DNA of 64,000 nucleotides, taken from positions 1 through 64,000 of the forward strand of contig CAYNPO010000006.1 of NCBI GenBank assembly GCA_964399165.1, in the 5' to 3' direction. Every line of letters starts with the position of its first letter. Positions within the stretch are counted from its first letter, which is position 1. Under the pieces are notes generated by a model. That model had not been told where the DNA came from and made no database searches. It saw only the letters and a list, made by a program, of their open reading frames with translations. Shown here piece after piece: positions 35,149 through 42,397 of the stretch. A program made the position numbers and the translations under genes. The DNA comes from UBA6144 sp964399165. Lineage in GTDB: Bacteria; Bdellovibrionota; Bacteriovoracia; Bacteriovoracales; Bacteriovoracaceae.

Positions 35149-36905
35149 GCCGCACGGTCTATCGTCTTTCCTCTTGGGAAGATCGCTTGGGCGTGTCCCG
35201 GACGCTGGAGCGCTCCAAGCTCCTGGTGGGGAGCGATCCCCGCTGCGACTGGGTGCTGGACGCCCCCGGCATTTCCCCGCACCACTGCTACCTGGTGGTG
35301 GGCGCCGAGGCCGTGGAGGTGTTGGACCTGGCCAGTTCCAACGGCGTCTTCCTCAACGGCAAGCGCTGCCGGCAGGGCACGCTGTTCCCGGGGGACACGC
35401 TGACCTTGGGCGAGCACGCCTTCCAACTGGGACTGGCGGTGGACGCCGTGGGTTTCGAGGACTGCGAAGCCGGAGTTGTCAACGCCCGCAAGGCCGACCC
35501 CACCCCCGTCACCAGCGTGCGCGTGCCGGAGCGGAGCGGCCTCACCCTGGTGGACGATGAGTACTGCGATTTGGCCCTCAAGGAAGAGGCCGCCCCGGTG
35601 GCCGAACCCTTTAACCTGCCCGAAGGCCAAGAGGACGCCGAAGCGCTCGACTCGAGCGAGGAAACCTGGGACCTGGTGCAATGCCAAGAGGCCCAGCAGG
35701 TCCAGGTGGTGACCTACACCAACGGCAACGTACTGGACGTGGCCTACCTGGACCTCAAGCAGGGCGTGGTGCTCTCGCCCGAGGCTCGCCCCGGGAAAGT
35801 CTTCTTCCCGGCCATCTCCGCTGACGTGCGCTTGGTCACCGCGGGCCAAGCCACGCTCTCCCGTCCCGAGGGCTTCGCCTTGAACGGCGGCGCCGAGCTG
35901 GGCCAAGAGTGGAGCACCCTGACCATCGGGGCCCATCAGGTCTCCCTGCGGCTCGCGCCCTCACGCCTGCGCCTCTTGCCCGCACCGTTCTGGGGACGGG
36001 ACGCCGCTTTCTACCGGGAGACCGGGAAAAACGCGGCCGCTTTCTTCCTGCCGTTCCTGCTGCTGCTCCTGGTGACCTTGCCGGAGATTAAGCCGGAGCC
36101 GGCCAAGCAAGTGACCATCATCTACAAGGCCGCTGAGAAAACCGACGGCGAGTCCAAGACCGAGATCGCCGCCACCGAGGTCACCTCCAAGACCGAGAAC
36201 ACCGGCACCAAGACCACCGAGCAGCCCAAGCAGAGACCCCAGATGGCCCAGGCTTCCTCGGCCGCCCCCGCCCAGCAGGCGCCCGCGGCCGCCGCCAAGG
36301 CCGCGCCCAAGGCCTACTCCTTCAAGTCCTCCGTGAGCCTGGACAGCGTGGTCACCGACGCCCCCGCCAGCGCCACCGCTCCTTCACGTTCAGCCGCTTC
36401 CACCGGCACCGCGGGCTTTGGCGCCAGTACCGGCGCCTTGAACGGCACCCGCCAGGGCGCGGGCACCGGTGTCGGCGTGGGCACCTTAGGCAGCGACGCC
36501 TCCGGCAGCGCCTCCGCTTCCACCGGGGCCAAGGGCCTGGTCTCCAAGAAAGGCTTCGACCACTCCTACCTCGAGCCCAAGACCGTCATCCTCGGCTCCA
36601 TGGACCCGGAACTCTTGCGCAAGATCCTGCAGGAGTACTTGCCCCAGTTCCGCCATTGCTATCAGCAGGAGCTCATGGGCGCGGGCAAGGACCTGAAGGG
36701 CGTCATCGACCTGGACTTCCAGATCTCGGCCGCCGGCCGCGTCTCGCGCACCGACGTGAAGGCCAAGGACGCGCGCTTCAGCCGCAAGGGCACCGACTGC
36801 ATGGTGGCCGTCCTGCGCATCATCGAGTTCCCCAAACCCAAGGGCGGCGGGGTGGTGGACGTGCGCCAGCCCCTCAACTTCTTCGCGGAGACGGAGAAGA
36901 TTTGA
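35145..36905 (+). CDS. FHA, transmembrane and AgmX/PglI C-terminal domain protein (GltG/PglI-like)
   Basis: A 586-residue three-part protein. Residues about 20-90 form a cytoplasmic FHA domain (LVGSDPRCDWVLDAPGISPHHC, LASSNGVFLNGK) that would bind phospho-Thr peptides. One membrane helix lies at about 300-318 (AAFFLPFLLLLLVTLP). A long Ala/Thr/Ser-rich periplasmic linker follows, and the last 100 residues are the AgmX/PglI C-terminal domain, related to TonB (YLPQFRHCYQQELMGAG, GVIDLDFQISAAGRVS). In Myxococcus GltG (PglI) and GltJ (AgmX) link the cytoplasmic motor scaffold to the outer-membrane complex. It is the last gene of the operon. Confidence 0.85.
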   Translation: MSRTVYRLSSWEDRLGVSRTLERSKLLVGSDPRCDWVLDAPGISPHHCYLVVGAEAVEVLDLASSNGVFLNGKRCRQGTLFPGDTLTLGEHAFQLGLAVDAVGFEDCEAGVVNARKADPTPVTSVRVPERSGLTLVDDEYCDLALKEEAAPVAEPFNLPEGQEDAEALDSSEETWDLVQCQEAQQVQVVTYTNGNVLDVAYLDLKQGVVLSPEARPGKVFFPAISADVRLVTAGQATLSRPEGFALNGGAELGQEWSTLTIGAHQVSLRLAPSRLRLLPAPFWGRDAAFYRETGKNAAAFFLPFLLLLLVTLPEIKPEPAKQVTIIYKAAEKTDGESKTEIAATEVTSKTENTGTKTTEQPKQRPQMAQASSAAPAQQAPAAAAKAAPKAYSFKSSVSLDSVVTDAPASATAPSRSAASTGTAGFGASTGALNGTRQGAGTGVGVGTLGSDASGSASASTGAKGLVSKKGFDHSYLEPKTVILGSMDPELLRKILQEYLPQFRHCYQQELMGAGKDLKGVIDLDFQISAAGRVSRTDVKAKDARFSRKGTDCMVAVLRIIEFPKPKGGGVVDVRQPLNFFAETEKI

Positions 36906-36906
36906 T

Positions 36907-36923
36907 GGTTGCGCCGAGCAACC
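36907..36923. promoter_or_regulatory. inverted repeat GGTTGC-GCCGA-GCAACC, copy 1
   Basis: Perfect 6-bp arms spaced by five bases, located just after the GltG-like stop. Its centre is 62 bases upstream of the ATG of the small Cys-rich ORF, whose promoter appears to start transcription at that ATG; this is the usual place for a class I activator. The same arms and spacing recur at 38483-38499 and 40343-40359. Confidence 0.6.
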
Positions 36924-36942
36924 GCATGGAAGGATGAGCTGG

Positions 36943-36971
36943 TTGTCGTCCACCCGACCGCGGGCTATAGT
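36943..36971 (+). promoter_or_regulatory. sigma-70-like promoter giving a leaderless mRNA
   Basis: TTGTCG (36943-36948) and TATAGT (36966-36971) are separated by exactly 17 bases. The ATG at 36977 lies 5 bases after the -10 element, so transcription would start at about the A of the ATG. There is no ribosome binding site before the ATG, which agrees with a leaderless transcript. Confidence 0.6.
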
Positions 36972-36976
36972 GAGAC

Positions 36977-37183
36977 ATGGACACCAAAGGCTTTTACTTT
37001 GGCAGGCTGCGGGCCATCCCTCCCCCCGAGACCACCGATGAGTGGGAGGCATTCGCTGGCGCCTGCGGCACGGCCATGGAGTGTGAGATCGGCACGGAGG
37101 CCTGCGTAGGAGGCGTCATCAAGCGATGTTCGACGCCAAGCAATCCCTGCTTGTACAGCATTTCAACCGGCCAGAGCTGTTAG
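36977..37183 (+). CDS. 68-residue Cys-rich peptide, possible modified-peptide precursor
   Basis: A short ORF with a promoter placed directly before its ATG. The first 26 residues (MDTKGFYFGRLRAIPPPETT...) look leader-like and contain no Cys. The remaining 42 residues have six Cys and many Ser, Thr and Gly, ending CSTPSNPCLYSISTGQSC. No signal peptide is present. It is convergent with, and two bases from, a PqqD-like plus glycosyltransferase pair, and shares an inverted repeat with it. A ribosomally made, post-translationally modified peptide is one reading; a small disulfide-rich or metal-binding protein (C-G-x-A-x-E-C spacing resembles myxobacterial Cys motifs) is another. Expression is unproven. 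Confidence 0.5.
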   Translation: MDTKGFYFGRLRAIPPPETTDEWEAFAGACGTAMECEIGTEACVGGVIKRCSTPSNPCLYSISTGQSC

Positions 37184-37185
37184 GC

Positions 37186-38175
37186 TCAGGCCGTGATTTG
37201 CCTTTGGGCTAACGCTTCCAAGGTGGCCCCGTCCATGTCGATGGGGAGTTTCCATTTGAACCCACTCAGCGGGACCTGGTGGGTTTCACCCGTGCGCAAC
37301 TGCATGAAACACAGGTGCTCACCCGTCCACACCAACCTGGTGAAGGGATCGAGGGCCATGAGCCGCACCGAGGGGGACGCCTTCGCCACCACGGGAGGTA
37401 GGAGTGGAGCATGGCGCCTCGACCCCCACCACTGGCACACGAGAACCATCAAGTCGAACGGCCCCCAGAGGGAGCCGCTGAAGCTCATCCGCAGTGGGGC
37501 GCCGATTTGCCGTTGGGCCGCGCCTTGGTGCCAGTGTTTGCCGAAAAACTCCCCCCACCCCCCGGAAAACCGCACGTCCGCGCGTGCCGCCATGGTGGTG
37601 CTGAGGAAAAAGCCCTCTGCAAGCAGCCTCATGGTGAAGTGTGCATCCTCCGCCCTCAGCAAACGCTCTTCGAAACCGCCCGCGCGCCTGTATGCGTTCC
37701 CCCGCACCAGGCACGCGGCGGTGTTGAGCAGCGCGCGGTCGCCGGTGCAGGTGAATCTCCCTCGCGTCTGGGCGCGCTTTCTCGCCCACCGGTAACGATC
37801 GATCAGCCGCGGTGAGCGTGGGTTCAGAGGGGCGCTCACGATGGGGCCCTGAACCCCGCCTATCAGGGGATGCCGTTCCAGCTCGCCCAGCGCGTGCTCC
37901 AGCCAACCGGGAAACAGCCGCACGTCGGAATCGACGAAAGCGTAGAATTCCCCATGGGCCGCCTTGGCACCCGCATTTCGCGCGGCCGCGGGACCCCGCA
38001 CTTCGCAGCGGACGCACCTGAGGCCAGGAGTCTCGGGATAGGGGGATGGCCGGGCACAGTTGTCCACCAGCACGATCTCGGTGGCATGAGACGAAATCTG
38101 GGACTTGATGCTGCGGATGCAGTCATTCAGGAGCGGACCGGGACGGTGATAGGGAACGATGAAGGAAACTTTCAT
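37186..38175 (-). CDS. family 2 glycosyltransferase resembling mycofactocin MftF
   Basis: A 329-residue GT2 protein: VSFIVPYHRPGPLL at the N-terminus, the nucleotide-sugar motif FVDSDV (DxD), the phrase GPAAARNAG and the acceptor-side RAEDAHFTMRLL. A hydrophobic segment lies near residue 245-265 (SLWGPFDLMVLVCQWWG). The GPAAARN-to-DSD arrangement is like the glycosyltransferase of the mycofactocin system, which carries a PqqD-like N-terminal part in one chain. Here that part is a separate overlapping gene. The true start at 38175 overlaps that gene by ATGA. It may glycosylate a peptide or a lipid; the peptide is suggested only by context. Confidence 0.78.
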   Translation of the reverse strand: MKVSFIVPYHRPGPLLNDCIRSIKSQISSHATEIVLVDNCARPSPYPETPGLRCVRCEVRGPAAARNAGAKAAHGEFYAFVDSDVRLFPGWLEHALGELERHPLIGGVQGPIVSAPLNPRSPRLIDRYRWARKRAQTRGRFTCTGDRALLNTAACLVRGNAYRRAGGFEERLLRAEDAHFTMRLLAEGFFLSTTMAARADVRFSGGWGEFFGKHWHQGAAQRQIGAPLRMSFSGSLWGPFDLMVLVCQWWGSRRHAPLLPPVVAKASPSVRLMALDPFTRLVWTGEHLCFMQLRTGETHQVPLSGFKWKLPIDMDGATLEALAQRQITA

Positions 38176-38444
38176 GAAGGCGACGGTTCCAATAGGCCAT
38201 GGGTCAGCAGATCCTGGATCAGTTCTTCCACATGGTGGAGGATGACTTCGTGGTGTTGGCCGGTAGCCGTCGCCATGCGCGCTACCACGTCTTCTGTAGG
38301 AATGCCGGCGGAAAGCCATTCCCAGGCCATGGCAGCGGGGCCGTCGACCTCAAAGAATAGGTCTTCGTCGGCGATGCGGACGATGATCGTGGGTTGTCCC
38401 TGGATAGCCCGGTCTGCAACTACATGGGAGCGGTGGTACACCAT
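38172..38444 (-). CDS. PqqD-like (RRE-fold) small protein
   Basis: A 90-residue protein with PqqD features: short beta strands at the N-terminus (PTIIVRIADEDLFFEVDGPAAMAWEWLSAG) and a three-helix C-terminus (HHEVILHHVEELIQDLLTHGLLE). PqqD and related RiPP recognition elements bind leader peptides and hand them to modifying enzymes. It overlaps the glycosyltransferase gene by four bases and no radical SAM enzyme is nearby. No strong ribosome binding site precedes the ATG; the upstream inverted repeat is centred 47 bases before it. Confidence 0.75.
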   Translation of the reverse strand: MVYHRSHVVADRAIQGQPTIIVRIADEDLFFEVDGPAAMAWEWLSAGIPTEDVVARMATATGQHHEVILHHVEELIQDLLTHGLLEPSPS

Positions 38445-38482
38445 TGGTAAGAGCTACCACGTGCACGCAAGCGGCACAACGC

Positions 38483-38499
38483 GGTTGCTCGATGCAACC
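38483..38499. promoter_or_regulatory. inverted repeat GGTTGC-TCGAT-GCAACC, copy 2
   Basis: Same 6-bp arms and 5-base spacing as copies 1 and 3, in the gap of about 60 bases between the HExxH gene and the PqqD-like gene. Its centre is 47 bases before the PqqD-like ATG, the same distance as copy 3 shows from the TIGR02147 ATG. A TTGTGC -35-like element begins 3 bases downstream in the direction of pqqD-like transcription. Confidence 0.6.
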
Positions 38500-38505
38500 A
38501 CGTGC

Positions 38506-39489
38506 CTAGAGCACGTTCGGCCAAGCGCTTTCTCTCTTGGTGCGTTCCTCTCTGGCCCACGCACGCACCCTTGGGTGGCTGCCATCGTCCGGCGTGGCAT
38601 CGATGAGGTCCAAGATGATTTTGGCGAGCGACTCCGAGCGGGCCAAGGTCCCCAACAAGGCGAAATTGTCCATCGCGAGGGCGTCACGTACGACTGTGGT
38701 GAGAGAAAAAGATGTCAACAAGTCTCGGTGGCTGGAAAGCAACCAATGGGCCGGGATGGTCTGGTAAGCTGCGAGGAACGCCGCAGGGTCGGGATGGGCA
38801 TGAAGTTGCAGCACCCGCTCCGTGTGGCTTCCTAGCAGGAACTCGATCTGGCCACGCCATTCCTGCAATCCTCCAGATGAGCGGGGGAACACCAATCCAT
38901 TGCGCTCGAACTGGTACAGGACTTGCTCGTGGGAAATTACCCGTGCTTGGGCCAGGCGGTGGATGGTGCGGACAATGCTGCGGAGTTTGGCGTCCCGATG
39001 GGGTAGGGCGGGAGGAAGGAAGGTATGCAATGCCTCGTGGATCAGGAGCATGGCCTTGGACTCGTCTGAGAGCCGGGAGTACAAGGTTTCGTTCACGTAG
39101 ACGTCCTGTCCTTCGCGCACCGCCAGCTGCGTGGCTTCCCAGGACGGGCTCGCCATGGGCAGGGTGCCTGGGCGGGGCGCGAGGGGGACCAATTCCCCCG
39201 TGAAGCAGAAACGCAGGGAGCGGATCTCATTCCTCAAGGCCGCCGCAAAATACCAGTCTATGCCCCTAAGAACCCCCAGGGGGCGCCGGAGTGCCGTCAA
39301 AGAACCTTCCAGCAACTCCTCACCGCTTCTCCAGGTGCAGCTGCCCGTGTCCAGGAGGTCTCGTAACTCGACCCCTTCATTCGTGATTATGCCCTCGCCA
39401 CCTCCGCGAGTGCCCGCACCGGCCCCGCTTCCATCGGAAGCTCCAGCGCAAAAAGCGAAGAGAAGGACAATCATGGACAAGCTTTTCAT
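38506..39489 (-). CDS. secreted protein with HExxH zinc-protease motif, paralogue 1
   Basis: A 327-residue protein with a signal peptide (MKSLSMIVLLFAFCAGA) and a TRGGGE segment after it. It shows VELRDLLD, IDWYFAAALRNEIRSLRFCFTGEL, VYVNETLYSRL and LLIHEALHTFLPP, giving HEALH at residues 151-155. It is a paralogue of the 47786-49216 protein: the shared TRGGGE, the Cys near 51, the DWY segment and the HExxH lie at nearly equal positions. The zinc third ligand is not obvious. Its ATG overlaps the TIGR02147 stop by ATGA, so regulator and protein are co-translated. Function is unknown; a secreted or periplasmic metallopeptidase is the best guess. Confidence 0.72.
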   Translation of the reverse strand: MKSLSMIVLLFAFCAGASDGSGAGAGTRGGGEGIITNEGVELRDLLDTGSCTWRSGEELLEGSLTALRRPLGVLRGIDWYFAAALRNEIRSLRFCFTGELVPLAPRPGTLPMASPSWEATQLAVREGQDVYVNETLYSRLSDESKAMLLIHEALHTFLPPALPHRDAKLRSIVRTIHRLAQARVISHEQVLYQFERNGLVFPRSSGGLQEWRGQIEFLLGSHTERVLQLHAHPDPAAFLAAYQTIPAHWLLSSHRDLLTSFSLTTVVRDALAMDNFALLGTLARSESLAKIILDLIDATPDDGSHPRVRAWAREERTKRESAWPNVL

Positions 39490-40304
39490 GCGGGTTTCTC
39501 CTGGTCCAGACGGAAGCAGTTGACTTGCACGTGGTAAAGGCCAGCGGTCTCCGCCAAGTCGCCGCCACTGCGGCCCATCCCCACGGCCCGGTCCAGGAAC
39601 TCGTAGGTGAGGCGCCGCAGTTCGGGGAGATGGCCCACCGGCAGCAGTAGCGTCTCTGAACCCGTGACTCGCTGAGCGGCCGGTTGGTTCTCAATGGCGA
39701 CCAGCGCCTTTTTCATCATTTCCTGATGGTATTGTTTGAGGCCGTCGTCGTCGCCTTGGGCTGCCACTAATTGGCGCTGGCTGGTTTCATAGCGATCCGC
39801 TGAAACGCGCACGAGCAACCCCAGGCGTTCCAGCCGCTCCAACGCCTGTGTGGCCTGCGCCACGGAAATGCCCAACGTCTCAGCGAAGAACCCAGGCACA
39901 TGAGGGCGCTCCAGCTGGGCCAGCACCAGGATGGGCAGGTGGTACCATTCCGCCAAGGCACGAAATGCATCAACGCTCAGGTTGGGCGTGTGCGCCTGAG
40001 GAGGGCGCAAACGCGCTAACTGGGTTTCGATGGCAGTTTTGCCCGAGGCGCTCTTGGTGAGCTCCCTTTGCACTAGTAGGCAAAAAAACTCGCTCTCTCT
40101 CTTACCCAGTTTGAGCTTTGCGGCGACCTCCCAGGCCCTGTCCTGGGAGAAGTTGCGTTGTCCCTTGATGACCTGACTGAGCATGGCGTGATTTACGCCC
40201 AACAGCTGCGCAAAAGCGCGTAGTGAGAATTGGGGGTTGCGTCCGATGCGGGAGGAAAGTTCCGCTCGCAAGTATGCCCGATAGTCGCAATGCTCGTAGA
40301 CCAT
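39486..40304 (-). CDS. TIGR02147/DUF4423-type regulator, partner of the HExxH gene 38506-39489
   Basis: A 272-residue paralogue of the regulator at 49213. Its N-terminal part has YRAYLRAELSSRIG and an XRE-like helix-turn-helix (QFSLRAFAQLLGVNHAMLSQVIKG), followed by helical segments around YHLPILVLAQLERPHVPGFFAETLGIS. The ATG at 40304 is chosen because AGGTG lies 6 bases before it, and ATG 40310 and GTG 40313 would overlap the ribosome binding site. The start also sets a 47-base distance to the GGTTGC inverted repeat, equal to that at the PqqD-like gene. It overlaps its partner by ATGA. Confidence 0.82.
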   Translation of the reverse strand: MVYEHCDYRAYLRAELSSRIGRNPQFSLRAFAQLLGVNHAMLSQVIKGQRNFSQDRAWEVAAKLKLGKRESEFFCLLVQRELTKSASGKTAIETQLARLRPPQAHTPNLSVDAFRALAEWYHLPILVLAQLERPHVPGFFAETLGISVAQATQALERLERLGLLVRVSADRYETSQRQLVAAQGDDDGLKQYHQEMMKKALVAIENQPAAQRVTGSETLLLPVGHLPELRRLTYEFLDRAVGMGRSGGDLAETAGLYHVQVNCFRLDQEKPA

Positions 40305-40324
40305 GACCATCACCTATCAGAACC

Positions 40325-40359
40325 CAGTTTGCGTCGCAAACTGGTTGCGCCCAGCAACC
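40325..40359. promoter_or_regulatory. two overlapping inverted repeats upstream of a TIGR02147 gene
   Basis: The first is a perfect 19-bp palindrome with one central base, CAGTTTGCG-T-CGCAAACTG (40325-40343). It joins GGTTGC-GCCCA-GCAACC (40343-40359), copy 3 of the repeat found at 36907 and 38483. With the outer bases, the second repeat reads TGGT-N11-ACCA. No T tract follows, so an operator array is more likely than a terminator, though a hairpin in the mRNA leader is also possible. Confidence 0.6.
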
Positions 40360-40406
40360 ACCCCCGGTGGCAATTTTTACATCAAGGCACCAGGTGGGGC
40401 CTTTTC

Positions 40407-41006
40407 TCAGAGGAGGCTGAACTGGCAGGTGCGGCTCCAGCCGTGCACGCCCAGGGTCCCCGAGTCGCGCTCCTGCAGGGTGAAGTCAGGGCGCAGGCCG
40501 CCGTTGCCGTCCTTGTAGAAGGTGTAGGCGGTCTGACGGGTGGTGAGCTGCAGGAACAGGGGAGGAATCGCGTCGGAGTATTCACTGGCGATGGTCACGC
40601 GGTCGGCGGTCTCGGTGACGGTTTTGCGGATGGTTCCAGTGGGGGTGAAGGACCCGCCGAGAATCAAGTCCACGGTGCCCAGGGCGGCGTTGGAGTGGGT
40701 GGGGTAGGCGCTGAAGCGGAAGCCGCGGGCGTAGCGAGCGGCGGTGAAAAATCCGTTGAAGCCGGTGGCGCATTCGTAGCGGGGACGCTCCTCACGGCGG
40801 GGAATCTGCCCGGGAAGGCCGGAGATGAAGGCGTCCATGGTCAGGCGCCCATCCTTGAGTTCAATGCGGTTGCCGCCGAACTGCTCGTAGATCACCCGCA
40901 CGATGGCGGGAAGGCGTTGGGCCGTTTCCACGTTGGTGACTCGAGCGCCCTCTTGGGCGGCGGCGGGGAGCGAGGTGGCAAGAAGGAGGGCGGACAGGGT
41001 TTTCAT
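40407..41006 (-). CDS. small secreted protein, paralogue of 41032-41649
   Basis: A 199-residue protein with a signal peptide (MKTLSALLLATSLPAAAQ). It then shows VTNVETAQRLPAIVRVIYEQFGGNRIELKDGR and ends with GWSRTCQFSLL. The matching segments in its neighbour are VTDLVTARSIPAVVNEIVAQFGGRPLEVTGGR and GWERTCTFTVK, so they are a duplicated pair. A Cys in YECATG and one near the C-terminus may form a disulfide. No known family is recognised. Context: last of a run of secreted-protein genes on the minus strand. Confidence 0.7.
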   Translation of the reverse strand: MKTLSALLLATSLPAAAQEGARVTNVETAQRLPAIVRVIYEQFGGNRIELKDGRLTMDAFISGLPGQIPRREERPRYECATGFNGFFTAARYARGFRFSAYPTHSNAALGTVDLILGGSFTPTGTIRKTVTETADRVTIASEYSDAIPPLFLQLTTRQTAYTFYKDGNGGLRPDFTLQERDSGTLGVHGWSRTCQFSLL

Positions 41007-41031
41007 CGGGGTGGTCTCCGGGAAGGGTAAG

Positions 41032-41649
41032 TTATTTGACGGTGAACGTGCAGGTGCGCTCCCAACCGGTGCGGCCGCGGGCGTTCTCGTGCACGGTGAA
41101 GGTCGGAAGGAAGCGACCGTTGGACCCGCGCCGGAATGTGTAGACGCGGTCCGTGCGGGTAACGGGGATGGGGACGCTGAAGAGCGGGCTGAAGGCCCCA
41201 CCGCGGAGAACGTTGGCAAGTTCCACGCGGTCCGGGAACACGCTCACCGTTTTGCCGGTGTAGCCCACGGTGGTGATGCCCCAGTTCTGGTTGCGCTCAT
41301 CTTCCCGCAGGCCATCCGGACCGGTGACCATCTCCAGGGTAGAGTGGGTGCCGAAGCGCTGGGGCTGGTACACGTTGATGACCACGCCGGTACGGCGGCG
41401 GTTGCGGGAGACCACGGGATCGGCGTGGAAGACGTTGACGGTGTCGCGGTCGCAGGCGAGGTAGGCGCGGCTCTGCTCGTTCCAGGCGCGAATGACCCGG
41501 CCTCCGGTCACTTCCAGGGGGCGGCCGCCGAACTGGGCCACAATCTCGTTTACCACGGCGGGTATGCTCCGGGCCGTCACCAGATCGGTGACCTGCTGGG
41601 CGAAGGAGGGGAGCGAAATGAGGGCGAGCGCGGGCAGCAGACGTTTCAT
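41032..41649 (-). CDS. small secreted protein, paralogue of 40407-41006
   Basis: A 205-residue protein with a signal peptide (MKRLLPALALISLPSFAQ), the QFGG-containing N-terminal region described for its paralogue, a Cys in YLACDRD and a C-terminal GWERTC. It is likely a beta-rich, disulfide-stabilised periplasmic or secreted protein of unknown function. The gene stands 25 bases upstream of its paralogue on the same strand, and 86 bases from the oxygenase gene upstream. Confidence 0.7.
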   Translation of the reverse strand: MKRLLPALALISLPSFAQQVTDLVTARSIPAVVNEIVAQFGGRPLEVTGGRVIRAWNEQSRAYLACDRDTVNVFHADPVVSRNRRRTGVVINVYQPQRFGTHSTLEMVTGPDGLREDERNQNWGITTVGYTGKTVSVFPDRVELANVLRGGAFSPLFSVPIPVTRTDRVYTFRRGSNGRFLPTFTVHENARGRTGWERTCTFTVK

Positions 41650-41735
41650 GGGGTCTCCTAATTTGCGTGCGTGGGTACCACGCCAGCTCTTGGATTGGGG
41701 TGGAGCGTGTAAAACTTACCCAAGCTTCCGATGAG

Positions 41736-42344
41736 TTAGGGGCTGAACCATCCGGCGAGGGAGAGCTTGGGGACTGAGCCCCGAACTCCTTCCACCTTGT
41801 GCTGGAAGGTCGGGTCGATTTTAAACAGGACCGCGTCCCCTTCCCCAATATTATGGACCATGGCATGGGGCTCTTGGCCGCGGCGGCGCAGGCGGAGTTC
41901 ACCCCCCTCGAACGCCTTGCCCAAGTTGACCGTAAGGCCGGCCATCCGGCCCAGCCCCTTGGTGGAATCGCAATGCCAGTCGCAGTGGCTGTCACCGGGA
42001 TCCACGCGGTAGAGACGGCACCTGAAGCGCCGGACTTCAGGGTGGCGAAGGATCCGTCCTATGCGGTCCAAAAACGCGGGTTCATTGAGCATGAGATGGA
42101 GGAAATAGGGGACCGGTGTGTAGGATTCACGCATGTGGGTGCCGTTGAGCAGTGTATCGATGTGGGTGTACTCCGCCCGGCGCTCATGTTTTCTCAGTAT
42201 TTCCAGTAGAGGGGTGGGAAACAGGCCAGGCAAGCGCACAAGGTCATCTCGAGCGAAGGCGGCGGAGAGTTCCTCCTCACCCATGGGGAACTGGACGTTG
42301 ATGTTTTGAGGATGTGCCTGGGCGGTTTGCATCGATGTCACCAT
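41736..42344 (-). CDS. 2OG-Fe(II) oxygenase-like protein
   Basis: A 202-residue protein without a signal peptide. It shows the double-stranded beta-helix pattern of prolyl-4-hydroxylase-like enzymes: iron-binding HxD in DWHCDSTKGLGR and a distal His in FQHKVEGVRG, with the downstream basic residue needed for 2-oxoglutarate. Cytoplasmic location in an operon of exported proteins suggests that it may hydroxylate a residue of one of them before export or of the translation machinery, as related enzymes do; neither is shown. The start is uncertain: an ATG 12 bases in is also possible. Confidence 0.75.
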   Translation of the reverse strand: MVTSMQTAQAHPQNINVQFPMGEEELSAAFARDDLVRLPGLFPTPLLEILRKHERRAEYTHIDTLLNGTHMRESYTPVPYFLHLMLNEPAFLDRIGRILRHPEVRRFRCRLYRVDPGDSHCDWHCDSTKGLGRMAGLTVNLGKAFEGGELRLRRRGQEPHAMVHNIGEGDAVLFKIDPTFQHKVEGVRGSVPKLSLAGWFSP

Positions 42345-42397
42345 CCCAGGCTATCCTGGCCCCCGGATGAAGGCCAGGTCGGTGTCGTCCCGAGTCC

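Noticed and set aside
36907..36923. Terminator of the gliding operon
   Set aside because: A 6-bp stem with no T tract, and the same sequence recurs upstream of other genes; an operator is more likely.
37186..38444. Complete mycofactocin system
   Set aside because: No MftA, MftC, MftD or MftE gene within the window; only the glycosyltransferase-like part and its PqqD-like part are seen.
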